From Halichondria panicea (Eukaryota; Porifera; Demospongiae; Suberitida; Halichondriidae), in NCBI RefSeq assembly GCF_963675165.1, contig NC_087384.1, positions 2,440,501-2,504,500 of the forward strand: a DNA stretch of 64,000 bases, written 5' to 3'. Made by a program: the position numbers and the translations under genes. The notes under the pieces are model-generated. The model saw nothing but the letters and a program-made list of their open reading frames with translations. It was not told the origin of the DNA and searched no databases. Shown here in pieces: positions 46,374 through 57,514 of the stretch (position 1 is the stretch's first letter; every line of letters starts with the position of its first letter).

Positions 46374-48242
46374 ATGGCACTGGCTCTGGCAGTACCCATG
46401 AGCAAAGCTAGTAGAGTGAGGACTCCACTCAAAGATGTCACAGCATTTGTGAAGAGGGTTAGAAGCATACTAAAAAAGAAGGTGATCTTCATTTGGAACT
46501 CTAGATATGCCATGTGCACTGTGTTTTTCTGCTCTAGGAGTCTACAGTACTCTGGGCATAAGCATATCTGAAGTATACCTTGGAGGGTCCCTGGGGCAAG
46601 AGACAAGTCTGCCTGCACACTTTGATGTTGATCTATGCATCTATTCACCAAGTACAAACACACTATGCATACACTATATATACTACAGTTCATGAGAGCA
46701 AATGAGCTATATTAATTCATGTTGTGCATTAGCCTAAATTCATGCTAACCCTACAAGCCCTACAAAGGCTCACACAGACTGAAACATAATTATTGTGCAT
46801 ATAAAAAAATTATAATAATTATGTTCAATCTCAAATTTAAAAACTAAAAATACTTACATGATTATACATAATTATGTTATCTTATGCGTTATGGTATCTT
46901 ACTATACAGGTCTGCATCCGAGCACGAAAGAGGTATCTGAGGAACAGTACAAATTCATACTGGGCAGAACAATCAAGTGCCTAAGGCACTCCATTACTGA
47001 CATAAAGAACATTGAGAGGTTGTACCACGGCTGGCGTTTCGAGACCTCTAACCTGAACATTGATTTACAACTCAGTCCTCAATGGAAGAAACAAAACTTG
47101 GGGGATTTGTACGACTACCTCAAAGGAATGCATCCAAAGAGGAGGAATTTGTGCGTAACCTTCTTGTCTCTTATCGTTCTATGATATTACTCTCTCTAAT
47201 TATGCACACACAAAGTCAGGTTTTGCTGTGGACTGTTCAAGTATCAGACAATGCTAGTAAAATCACAACCACAACAAGTACGAAATATTTACGATATCTA
47301 CAGTATGTCACATGATTTATTAACAGGAAAAAACACTTATAAAAAGATTCAAGGCATGGAGAAACAGAACATGGGACAAGCAGAAAAATGGCTGCCCTAA
47401 ATCCTACCTACTGTCTATGCTCGTACTGATATCCTACGAACATGCACCTGCTGAGTTAGCACAGGCAGAATCACTAGAAGAACTGGCAAAATGGTGGGTG
47501 GGCTATTGATTTGGGAAAAGTTTGCATCCACTTGCTTCTCTCGCTTATATAGGATGACCAAGGATATCAAGAAGCTGGTCGAGAGTATTGCTATAAATCA
47601 AGACCTAGAGTGAGTTGCTTTACCATTATTTTACCACTATGTACAGTAAAACATTGTGGTACAACATTATGGTATGTATATACTGTACCGTATAGCGGGT
47701 ATATTTCGAGGGTATAAATTTTTGCGTTCATTTTCGTGGAATAGCAGCCTTTTGCAGCATGCATGCATGCGATATTAAATTCAGGGTTATAAATATTCGC
47801 GGTACATGCTTAATCCGCGAAAACCACGAACATTTATACCCTCGAAATAATTATACCCTCTATACATATAAAATTAATTATACGGTATATACAGTCATGA
47901 ATTTGTACAAAATTTCATACCCTAAACACGTGCCAGGCCGCAAAAACATTGCAATGCAGTAGCCATTAAAGGAAGTACCAAAAACCTAAATAAATGTACA
48001 GACACACAACTACTCTCTATCAATACAGCATTCACGTCCCCGGGGAGAACCCTGTGATTATGGAGAAGTACGGTCACTACCTACCCGAGAAGCCACGCAT
48101 CATCGACCCATCCAACCCTTACAAGAACCTCTACAAACATGGCGTCTGTCAAATTGAGCCACAGAAGAAAGATTCGTTTCCCAAGAGATGGCAGTTGTTT
48201 CTCAGAGAGATCCATAACTTAGATCTGACTGTTGACTTTTGA
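46374..48242 (+). CDS. OAS-like gene C, seven exons, about 319 aa, one junction out of phase
   Basis: This is the best preserved subfamily-C copy. Exons: 46374-46481, 46538-46651, 46910-47150, 47220-47277, 47327-47493, 47553-47609, 48029-48242. Exon 2 carries LGGSLGQETSLP and FDVDLCIYSP; exon 3 ends NLNIDLQLSPQW, so all three Asp residues are present. Exon 4 (FCCGLFKYQTML) lacks the KWQ of subfamily A. Exon 5 has KRFKAWRNRTW and CPKSYLLSMLVLISY; exon 7 has VPGENPVIMEKYGHYLPEKP and RIIDPSNPYKNLY. Junctions 2/3 to 6/7 are in phase. Junction 1/2 is off by one base: exon 2 after the only good acceptor starts in the wrong phase. A single base may be missing there, or exon 1 may be different. The ATG lies 31 bp after a MITE. 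Confidence 0.78.
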
Positions 48243-48479
48243 TCATTCATCCTTGTGTATATTATTTGCTTTGTACAAAAATTTGAATCATTCTTTTAAG
48301 GGTATAATTTTATAAGTACAAGCATAAATTGTTATTAAGATAGCAAAACGCTTCCAAGAATGAGTGAAATGCCTTTTTTGTTTACCCATAATTATTATTA
48401 TAGCATATTTCTCAGGTAATGTGTGATTTTCATTAGTTCACGTGACCATCTTATAAGAGAGCGGTGGTCCTGACTATCT

Positions 48480-48730
48480 ACAAAGCATTCTATAGTTCTA
48501 ACACATCCAAACAAAATGGCACTATTTGGCGGCAAAAGTGGAGCATCCATGTATATACTAAAATCAGTAACATTAACATAATTTTATCGAAGAAGCATTT
48601 AAGGCAATCTCAGTAGAGCAGAATCGGAATAACTATAATAATTATATTTCCGAGGTTATTCTCGGAGGATCAGTGGCCGCAGTCCAGGGGAATTATGATG
48701 TGTTGCATTCTCACCAAGCCTCATGACACG
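48480..48730 (+). pseudogene. OAS subfamily-C copy: exon 1 and 2 relics
   Basis: ATGGCACTATTTGGCGGCAA (48515 on) resembles the first exon of the 31148 copy, with an insertion. About 48620-48715 matches exon 2 (CGAGGTTATTCTCGGAGGAT, then CAGTCCAGGGGAATTATGAT) but has internal deletions that remove bases around the DVD motif. It continues at 50814 after about 2 kb of other sequence. Its position just after a C gene mirrors 30.0-31.45 kb. Confidence 0.72.
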
Positions 48731-50813
48731 AAGGAATAATGACGATGCATGCAATAAAGGGCATTAAGGGTGCTGGAACACCTACGCCCACGTACGCCCA
48801 CACACACGTTGCTAGGGAAAGCTAACTATGAAACTACCTGCAGGGGAGACATGGATCCTTCACAGGATTATGAAGCAACACTCTACTAGTGTGCATTCCA
48901 AAAATGGAGAGGAAAGGATGATGACAACAGATTTTACACTTGATTTTCATCATATAGCTAAAAGAAGTTCCGCTTAGGAAACCAGTAGAGCTATGGACTT
49001 GATTGTTTGTTTGCAGGTGCACTACACACAGCTCTTCAACATTACGAAGAGCTTTTGTTGTAAAATCCCTTTGTTATCTATTTATGAGAATTTTTTGTCA
49101 TGACACACCCTCTAGAGAAAAATCTAGACCGTATATGGACAAAGTCAGCCCGTAACTTTGTTCACCTTACCTAATTATAGCAGCATGCTAAATATAGACC
49201 AAGTCCTGTACGTAGATAGTCAGATCGAACACTTTTTATATCTGGCTCTAGCGTACGCGTACGCTAGAGTATAAATTAAGACGTAAGCCTGTAGACCACG
49301 CCCCAATTGCGTGCGTAGAGTGCAGAATTAGCGTTGAAGATCAAGAGCCATTTGTTAGTAGCCTGAAGAGAAGAGATAGGCAACGCTGGGGCTACAGACA
49401 GCGCTGACAATTGGCTGGCTCATGGTAAACTATGAACTAGCTTTGCTAGCTTGATACACAGGGCCTTGCTTTTCACTCCCTTCCCCTTCAGAGCTTCCAT
49501 GAAAGCCTGTGTGTAATACCACTCTTGGACCTCAGTGTCACCAGAGTGCTGTGCTCCAGGCCAAGTTGGACCAGTCTCTTTGTCTGGGCTGCAGTAATGC
49601 TTGGCTTCCCCGGGCATCAGATTGGTGGAACCTCCGCTTTTGTGAGGTCTACACAGCTCCATCTGCTTATTAGCAGACCGAATAGGGAGGTTGGGGAGGC
49701 AGCTGATCAGTGAATGGTGTGTTGTAACTGCCTCCATCGCCAGGACATCTGGAAATGAGCTTCTGTGAGTGTGATACATAAAATAAATAATAACACATGA
49801 TTGCCAACCTTCCAGACGAGTTCCTAGCGTGTTTGTAAGTATAGGTCCTCCATCCCAAGTTTTTTGCCAGAAAGGTGACTGTCCCCTTCATCTGGACAAT
49901 ACATGTGCATGTACAGTGAATAATTATGTAGTGGCACCGGGTCAGGTAGAATCCATCCATAGGAACCAACTTATTTTTGTCATCACCCCTGTTCACAATA
50001 TTTTTTTCGTACCTGACCACAGGACCATTCTGCTAACTTGGTGGCAAGGATCTCCAGCTTCTGAAGGATGCGATGCCATTGTGTGCTGGAACATGGTGGA
50101 AGACCCAACCAGCCACTCAACCGGACGTATCAACATGCAGGTGGCCATTGAGGAGAAAGGACAACACTGGATAGTGCCATGAACAGCTCGAATCGTGGAT
50201 AGTACACGTCTAAAGCACTGAAGAGAAACGTCTCCACTCGACACAAATGAAGACAGTGTGTATTAACATTAAAAGACAATCCAACCTGCTGTGTGACTAA
50301 TGCTAGTTGAGGAACTTGGACACTCGTGCTGATTGTACTGAGACTGGGGTCTATTGGCACACTTACGTTTCTCCCATCTACTACTGAAGGCACTCCTTTG
50401 CTACAAATCTGGCTCTGTATTTATTGGATTGTGTTATTTTGTTATTGATTTATTAGTTTGTGTAGCTACCTGATTTTCTTTTGCAGCTTGTAGTTAATTT
50501 AATTGAAGACATTCTCACAAAACCACTATGTTGTTACTTGTGGTTACTACTATACTAGCGCACGCATTGAAATTAAATACTGCGTGTGCAAGTCTCAGGA
50601 TCTAAACGTTGCATTTTTGTGGTTAAATTATGTCAATTTGTTACTATGTGCGGGCACCCTTAAGCAGTTTACAATTTGTAGTACTAATGGACTAATGTTA
50701 TAACTGCACAACTGTACGAATACATATAATTTTTGCTTTACTCACAGTATCATAATTATACATCAAACCTTTAATGTACGTACATTTAACATCAAATACT
50801 CTTCTTAAATCAG
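48731..50813. other. About 2 kb insert inside the C-type pseudogene
   Basis: This stretch separates OAS exon 2 and exon 3 relics, so it is an insert or a greatly expanded intron. It contains a perfect 24-bp palindrome at 49246-49269. Both strands have open stretches of about 110-120 codons at 49420-50250 (for example a minus-strand peptide with KLEILATKLAEWSCGQ before a donor-like GTACG). None matches a family that I recognise. A decayed DNA transposon is the simplest explanation. Confidence 0.4.
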
Positions 50814-50890
50814 GTGCCCACCCGCAACGACGGGACGTGTCTGAATGGGAAACAAACGGACAAAATCCTAACGGCACGATGCAGGTATTG
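50814..50890 (+). pseudogene. OAS subfamily-C exon 3 start relic
   Basis: After TTCTTAAATCAG, the same acceptor context as at about 31615, the sequence encodes AHPQRRDVSEWE, matching LHPxxxxVSEx at the start of C-type exon 3 (31625 and 46910). Similarity fades after about 60 bases and no later exons were found before the next A gene. Confidence 0.65.
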
Positions 50891-51402
50891 ATCATAGACA
50901 TACACATCTCGTTGCACTTAATTAGTACATGTACTATTATAAGGAACATAAGACTATAGGCAGTTACCATGGTGATCGAGACAATACATCATATTATTCT
51001 CCTGAAAATCATAAACAAGTCATTCTAACATCTCAAGTTCCAAGTAGGACATAATGTGATCACGAGTTCACAGAAGTCATATTCATCTATATAATTAATA
51101 TACGCTAAAAGTCAGCAACTATATACATAACATGTACATGTACTAACGTTAGACTACCCAGAAAGTATATATAGTACAGTACAACCATGACGTAGTATTG
51201 CCAGCTGGCTATAGATAACGTTTTCCCCTCAGTTTAGTCTGTGTACCCGGGAGTTGCCTGAGAATGACATGACACATTTGGTGGAGGGTAAAGCCCTACA
51301 TCAAAGTTGTTAGCGCAGAGACAGCTAGGGTTATAAAGTGAGGCTACAATCAGTGCCACACACAGACCTTCAAATAACAGAGTGACAGGATAGAGATACA
51401 GA
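50891..51402. other. 5' flank of the OAS A gene at 51403
   Basis: AT-rich spacer with no gene and no repeat that I can classify. GTTATAAAGTGAGG at 51330 could be a TATA-like element about 65 bp upstream of the ATG, but this is weak. Confidence 0.3.
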
Positions 51403-52828
51403 ATGGCTCACCCGGACATTTTAAACCACAGAAGAGCTAAAGAGGCAGTTAACGAGATTGCTACGCTACTCAAGGTAAATACATAATAAAATTCATACTA
51501 AACCTAAACCACAAGTTGTATAAAGTACTTGGAAATAGTATGACCTACTATTAATACTCTTTGTACATGATGTACGTACAAAGGATAACCAACCAATTGC
51601 CATCGGTGAAGTGGTAAAAGCAGGCTCTCTAGGGCATGGAACAGCCGTCCCGGGGGACTTTGACCTCGACCTGGTCATTTACTCACCAGGTAGGCCAAAA
51701 CAGAGTTACCTGAATTAGCTATGGTATGATAAGCATTGCGTTTTGGTCGCAAATATCTTGTGACAAGTTTGTGAAGAGTTGCAAGTTTTGTGTCGCATAT
51801 AGCTACACACAATTTCAATTCAGATGTTGATACGCATACGATGCGGTACAAGGGATTTGGTAAGTGGCTAGATCAGCTGGAGACGTTTCTCGAAAGACAG
51901 CCCAAAGTCGTGATAACCAAACGGACCAAGTTTTCCGTCCAGTTTAAGTTTGACGACATTATCGATGTTGACCTCCTGGTTAGTCCGTACTGGAACAACC
52001 AACACGACTTTTACGACTTCCTCCGAGGTGTCCCAAAAGAAGAAAGATACGAGTGAGTACAGTTAACAGTATATATAGCAGGTAATTTAAACGGACAAAT
52101 TACATTGCAATTGCAAATACATGGCCATTCCATGCATACAAAGGTGGGGCTGCAGTTTTTAGATATTGCTGTACGTGTGCAGGTACTCTGTGTGTGCAGC
52201 TAAATGGCAGGTGGAGTTCTTTGAGCAACAACCTAACCAGGTACTGTATAGCCTAAGGCATGATCGACAATTACACTGAGCTACAGGTGAAGGAGCTTAT
52301 CAAGCGTGCAAAGGCTTGGCGTAACAAGCTCTGGTCCGAAAGGAAGCTGTCCAACAAGCCCAAGTCCTACCTCATCTCTTTACTCGTACTCAACGCCTAC
52401 GAGAAGGCCACAAAGAGAATGGGAACTTCCAACACAAGGAGGATCGCCGAAGCGTAAGCTAAAAACACTTTAAACTACACAAATGATATGTATATACACA
52501 CTATAGCACAATGGATGAGCTGAAGAATCTCCTCCTTAACCGCCACGGCATAGAGTAAGTCAGCAATATATGGTACGTATTAATTTATCTCATGTATGAT
52601 TGCATTGCATACAGTATCTACTGGGAGAAGTTTTATAGCGTGGGTGGAGGTGTGCCCTCTGGTCCCAACCTCTTCCCAACTTCACTGCCGCGTATCGTTG
52701 ACCCGGCCAACCCAGCCAATAATCTGTATGACACGGGCGTCGCCAAGAGTCGTGGTCAGAGAGGCGACGGGTGGTCTGAGCTGGTAGAGAACATACACTC
52801 AGTGGACCTGCTACAGCGTCTAGTGTAG
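51403..52828 (+). CDS. OAS-like gene A, seven exons, 297 aa
   Basis: This is the most compact intact copy. Exons: 51403-51474, 51584-51689, 51824-52052, 52183-52240, 52287-52453, 52507-52554, 52615-52828. They sum to 894 nt in frame. Exon 2 has KAGSLGHGTAVPG and FDLDLVIYSP. Exon 3 has KWLDQLETFLERQPKV and DIIDVDLLVSPYW, so all three catalytic Asp residues are present. Exon 4 has AAKWQVEFFEQQP, exon 5 KRAKAWRNKLW and PKSYLISLLVLNAYEKA, exon 7 IYWEKFYSV and PRIVDPANPANNLY. Fragments at 37648-38070 come from a close relative of this gene. It is likely an active synthetase judging from its residues. Confidence 0.92.
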
Positions 52829-53344
52829 CCAAGCATGACTTGGAACTATAAAACATTAACCTGTGTGCTTAGAGTATCAGGTGTGTATATATACATTGTA
52901 ATGTAAGACTAGTTGCCTAGTTATAATAGCTTCAGAGACAAATTTGTGTAAATGATAAAACCGAATGTAAAATGTACATTCGTAAAGCAAACGTGATTTA
53001 TTGTATACTACCATGCACAATTTTACGTACACGGAAGGTGACACAGTAAGTACCAGAATGACATGGCATATTGGCAAATAAAGCCCCTATATACATCAAA
53101 GGATAGCTGTGCCCTACTACCATAGTTCGTTATTCATTGTATGCCTCCACAAAGCCATGAATACTGGTAGTAAATTCATCTGCATCAAATTTTCCATGAA
53201 AATATTTTCTGCAAGTCATAGTAGCAGTTCAAACAAACAACCCAAATTCCAAGTATACTATAAAACCTCCCATGCATGCACACACCCACACAAACACATA
53301 ATCAAGTGACATCTGTACAATGAAGTACACCGTAGGTACATGTA
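52829..53344. other. Spacer between two OAS A genes
   Basis: No gene recognised. Plain AT-rich sequence with a short CACACCCACACAAACACA tract near 53280. Confidence 0.35.
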
Positions 53345-54195
53345 CATAACTAGTGTTCAAGCTGGCGCTGTGCTAATGCCTCTCGCCATGTTTTTGCTTT
53401 CGCTGAAAAGTATTAGAGTGTTATATTAGTTTCTATAATGAATTTTATATTAAAGTTAGCTTATCTATATAAAGTCACTGAGAAGAAAAGACTTATTTAC
53501 ATGCATCTATTGTTGTATTATGTGGCTTACTAGGACCTCAAGAAAGAAAAAAATTGATTCTTCCAAGATCTGTAGTTCAGTGTATATAATATCTAAGAAG
53601 AAAAGACCTGTGTACATGCATATTGTTATCTATATTGTTATATGGTAGTGTTTTGTGGCTTACCAGGCCTTCAAGACAAAGATGATTCTGCCAGGAGGAT
53701 CTGGATCTGGATCTTGGATATTATTATTTTCTCACACGTGGGGAATGAGCGCGCATGCGCATTACATACACAGGAATAATTAAAGGGTGTGTCCAAAGAG
53801 ATCAATTTCACAAATGGCTACTGCTAGCTAGCTGTTTTAACAGATATTTTCTGAGTATTGTAGCTAACAAAAAGCTAGCGCTTTAGTGCAAGGCTAACTC
53901 ATATGTTGAATAGAAAGTTTGTGCGGACAGATGATGCTATGAAAGATTCTGAAGAGACTGCAACAGCCTTCAATGTGAGTCAAACTAGCCATAACTCGAG
54001 AAAGAAGCTTTAGTTTGCAAATCCACGAATCAAAATCCAAGAGAACGTGGCTAGAAGCCTATAGAAGCTGTTAGTTTTTGTCGCATTGCAACCGTTGAGC
54101 AGTTACAGCTGGAACAGACACACAGACACACAGACACACACACACACACAGTCAGCTTTACCGTATCCCTCGTGCGGCTACGCCTCGAGGCATAA
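53345..54195 (-). mobile_element. Repeat element, copy 2 (inverted relative to 33898-35655)
   Basis: The minus strand reads TATGCCTCGAGGCGTAGCCG from about 54195, then GTCAGCTGACTGTGTG-type and CA/GT tracts, and ends near ACTAGTGTTCAAGCTGGCGC at 53351. It lacks the helicase insert of the first copy and so represents the uninterrupted form. Confidence 0.75.
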
Positions 54196-54412
54196 TTATT
54201 ACATGAAGTAGGTTTCATCATCAAGTGACGACTATTCTTGGCTTGTCTACAAAACAAAATTAGCACGTCATCCTCATGATTAATCATTCTAATATTAGCC
54301 AAATATGAATACTGTTCGTAGGAAAATGGGGAAACCCACAACCATTGACTAACCTATATAACAGCTGACTGGTATATAGAAGTTGACCAGTGAAAAGAAA
54401 AAGAGAGAGAAG

Positions 54413-56718
54413 ATGGCAAGGAACAAGGACATCACATTTGATGATGCTATGAGAGTTGTGGATGAGCTTGCAAGAGAAATAAAAGTAAGTCAGGATCGAT
54501 AGTCGATATCAGTGCCACTGATGTGCCCAGGTGGTGGCTAATTCCAATCACACAAATTGCCTGTGGTTTAGCATATTAGTATTATGTGGTAAAACTGTGC
54601 CTATAAGAGGTGGTTATTTTTGTCTAGAGCAATTTTCTCGAGGTAGTTTGTACCATAGATTGAAGAGTTAGAGGGATAGGAAACGGAGTGGTGCACGTGA
54701 TGATTTTACATTGAATCTGCAGTGGAGCCACGAAAATTATCCGCATTACGCCCTATGAACGAGGCTATTAAGCACATTTTTGCCGGGTACCCAAAGCTGT
54801 GTTTCCTCGAGACATCATCTCTTTCAGCAACTTATAACACCCCTATAGTCCATGAGCCACGTGTATAGTACTTGCTAATGACTGACCACACCCAGTAAAA
54901 AGAGACTTTCCAATAAAGTTATATGTTCCCAAGGCTGTTTTAGAGCTATTGGAACATGTAACGTGTAAGCGTGCTGGTTATGACTACTACAATAGGTATA
55001 GACCTAGAAATATAAGTGAGTTGCACGGACTAAGCACAGTTACTTGTAGTTTATTATGCACTGGGTGTAGAAATAGATATTGTTGTGATGGCCTCGATTA
55101 AACCGCAGCGTAGCGCGGATGTTACTCGAGATACAAACCGTTTCCTATCCCTCTAACTCTTCAATCTATGTTTGTACTAATCACCACGACCAGGGTGGGA
55201 ACATATCTGTGTCACATTTACTACATGTATATAATTATGGTAACTAGCATGAACACATATATTCACTAGCATCATAGACATGGCCTGAACAGAGTCCAGG
55301 TGCTCAAGGCTGGCTCCCTTGGTCAGTACACAGCCATTCCAGGCAACTTCGATGTGGACCTAGTGGTCTACTCAGAGAGTAAGTTACTCACTTGGCTGCC
55401 CTACAAACAATATTTTTCGTGCAGCAAATACATATGCTGAGATAAAATGTCGATACTCTACACATAATCATTACATAACAAACCTCGCTATACATAATTA
55501 TAGGAAACCTCAAATAGCGGAAGGGGGCTTACTTTAATTAATGAGACTCAAGTACACTTAATTATACAGGTGTGGATCCAGACACTGTCCTGAGTGAAGG
55601 ATATCGTACGCCTCTACACAAACTGCGAAGCTTTTTGGGAGGTCTACGGAGTGTCATGCTTCAAACACCACTAAAAATGTCTGTGTCACTGAAATACAAG
55701 ACATATGACCAGCAAGATCGAGAGCTATCGATAGACGTTGACGTCTTGGTCAGCCCAAAATGGGAGAATCCAGCAGATCTCTATGACTACCTGAGGAAAG
55801 CCAAACAAGACGGAGCAAAACCTGCCCAATTATTTCGGTAAGCTAAACACACAATAACAACACAACAAGTGTTGAGTTGTAACACTATACCATGCACATT
55901 AGATTCTCAGTGAATGCTTCAAAATGGCAGGTTGCATTTATTGAAAAGCAGGATGATAAAGTGAGTATACACATGTACAATGTCACGAATCTGACACACA
56001 TGTATACAGTAGCTAGGGCATGCGTTTCAATTTGTATACTTAAAATCCTACAGGCTAAAGAACTTATTCGCCGTGCTAAGGCGTGGAGGAACAAAGAATG
56101 GCCTGAGGGGAAGCTATGTACTGGAAGGCCAAAGAGTTATCTCATCTCAATTCTGGTGCTTAGAGCTTATGAGCTGGCATTGAAACAGCACTATGGTGGA
56201 ACTATTGAGCAACGGTAGGGGAACTCCCTTGTGTACAAATAATTATTAGCTTCCGTTTCTACAGAACAACAGCCACTTTGAAGCAGATAGTGAAATCTCA
56301 CCTAACAGCGGAGTACGTTGAGTCTAAAACTAGCCACACGCACTATATGTGTTAGCGAATTGTGAAAACTAACATAATCACATTATTTTGCTTAGACAAA
56401 TGACTAAAGTCAACACATGCAGAATTTCAGTGTCAAACGTTTCTTTCACAAGGTATTTTCCAATCTATGCATGCACACAGTATCTATTGGGTTGACTACT
56501 ACAAACCAGGGGACTACCCAGACTTGTTTCCAGCCAGGCTCCCCCGTATCGTTGACCCTGCCAACCCGGCCAACAACCTCCACAACACAGGCATAATCGG
56601 AGGCAGCACCTACACCTCACACTCGTACTACGAGCAGGGAGACGGCAATTGGACGCAGCTGGTTGGAAAAATTGAGTCTGTCGATTTGACCAAAACTATT
56701 GAACAGATACAAGCCTAA
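54413..56718 (+). CDS. OAS-like gene A, seven exons, 317 aa (last of the array)
   Basis: Exons: 54413-54484, 55270-55378, 55570-55837, 55903-55960, 56054-56214, 56265-56312, 56481-56718. They sum to 954 nt in frame. Exon 2 has KAGSLGQYTAIPG and FDVDLVVYSE; exon 3 has LSIDVDVLVSPKW, so all three catalytic Asp residues are present. Exon 4 has VNASKWQVAFIEKQ, exon 5 RRAKAWRNKEW and PKSYLISILVLRAYELA, exon 6 TLKQIVKSHLTAE, exon 7 IYWVDYYKPGDYP and PRIVDPANPANNLHN. Intron 1 contains a 517-bp MITE. Its closest relative in the window by eye is the gene at 43491. It is likely an active synthetase judging from its residues. Confidence 0.92.
54654..55170. mobile_element. 517-bp MITE in intron 1 of the last OAS gene
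   Basis: The inverted ends begin CATAGATTGAAGAGTTAGAG and extend about 34 bp. TTTGTAC flanks both sides (54647-54653 and 55171-55177), a 7-bp duplication. No protein was seen. Confidence 0.85.
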
Positions 56719-57514
56719 ATTACGTTTTTAAACCACCGAGCACAGACTTAGCTATAACAAAGCACCTTTTTGTATTGTGTATGTTGACATTAGCCGTACA
56801 GTCAGTTAGTGCATGTTAACCTGACCTTTAATTTGTTTGACCATTTTGGTAGTGAGTTTTTTTATCCGCATCGTCCATCTTCCAACACCACTCCGTGCCC
56901 ACTGGGTTGGTATAGTGCCTGCATGGGGGGAGTGCATGGAGCGTTAATTGGGGGGGAGGATATGTGGGGAAACAATTCCTGGGGGAGAGGGGGAGTCATT
57001 TTGAATTCACGAAACTTACTTTCCAAATTCACTACAGAGAATTAAGGTATATTAATCAGACTATAGTGAGAGATGGCAAAAACCAACCTCCTTATAACTA
57101 TAGGTCACAGCACCTGGGAGACGAGAAATATTACCACAGAAGACGCACCTGTTGGTGCAGGCCAGACCAGGTGTGGTTTCCATGTATCAATGGCTCTCGA
57201 TACTGTAGAACAAATACTTGTGACAATCACCCCTCCCCCTCAGAACAGACTTGGTCCATAGATACATCTTCACCCCGGAGGAACCAACCACAAGATAGCC
57301 TACAGAGGGTAGATAATCAACATCATGTAGACATTGGGCCTACTAAAGTTTGAACCCCTGTGACAACAGTACAAACACCATGCACAGTGGCAGAACATTC
57401 TAAAAAGCGGCAGAATCGACACCACAGAAAGTTACTGGTAATGGTCTCAGAATTAGAGACAGTCTGCACAGAACACTTCTCAGACCGCCCGTCTATTAAA
57501 TATCATCACTGACC
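56719..57514. other. 3' flank of the OAS array
   Basis: The stretch 56775-57080 is homologous to 38075-38390 (TATGTTGACATTAGCCGTAC, then CATCGTCCATCTT). The rest is unclassified; an open plus-strand stretch at 56964-57353 does not resemble a known protein and lacks supporting splice structure. Confidence 0.4.

Noticed and set aside
49420-50250. Several 80-119-codon open frames on both strands as a new gene
   Set aside because: They overlap each other on opposite strands, match no family that I know, and lie in an apparent insert within a pseudogene. I kept this only as unclassified sequence.
56964-57353. 129-codon plus-strand open frame after the last OAS gene
   Set aside because: No domain or homologous copy supports it; the protein is rich in H, N, Q and Y as expected from random AT-rich DNA.
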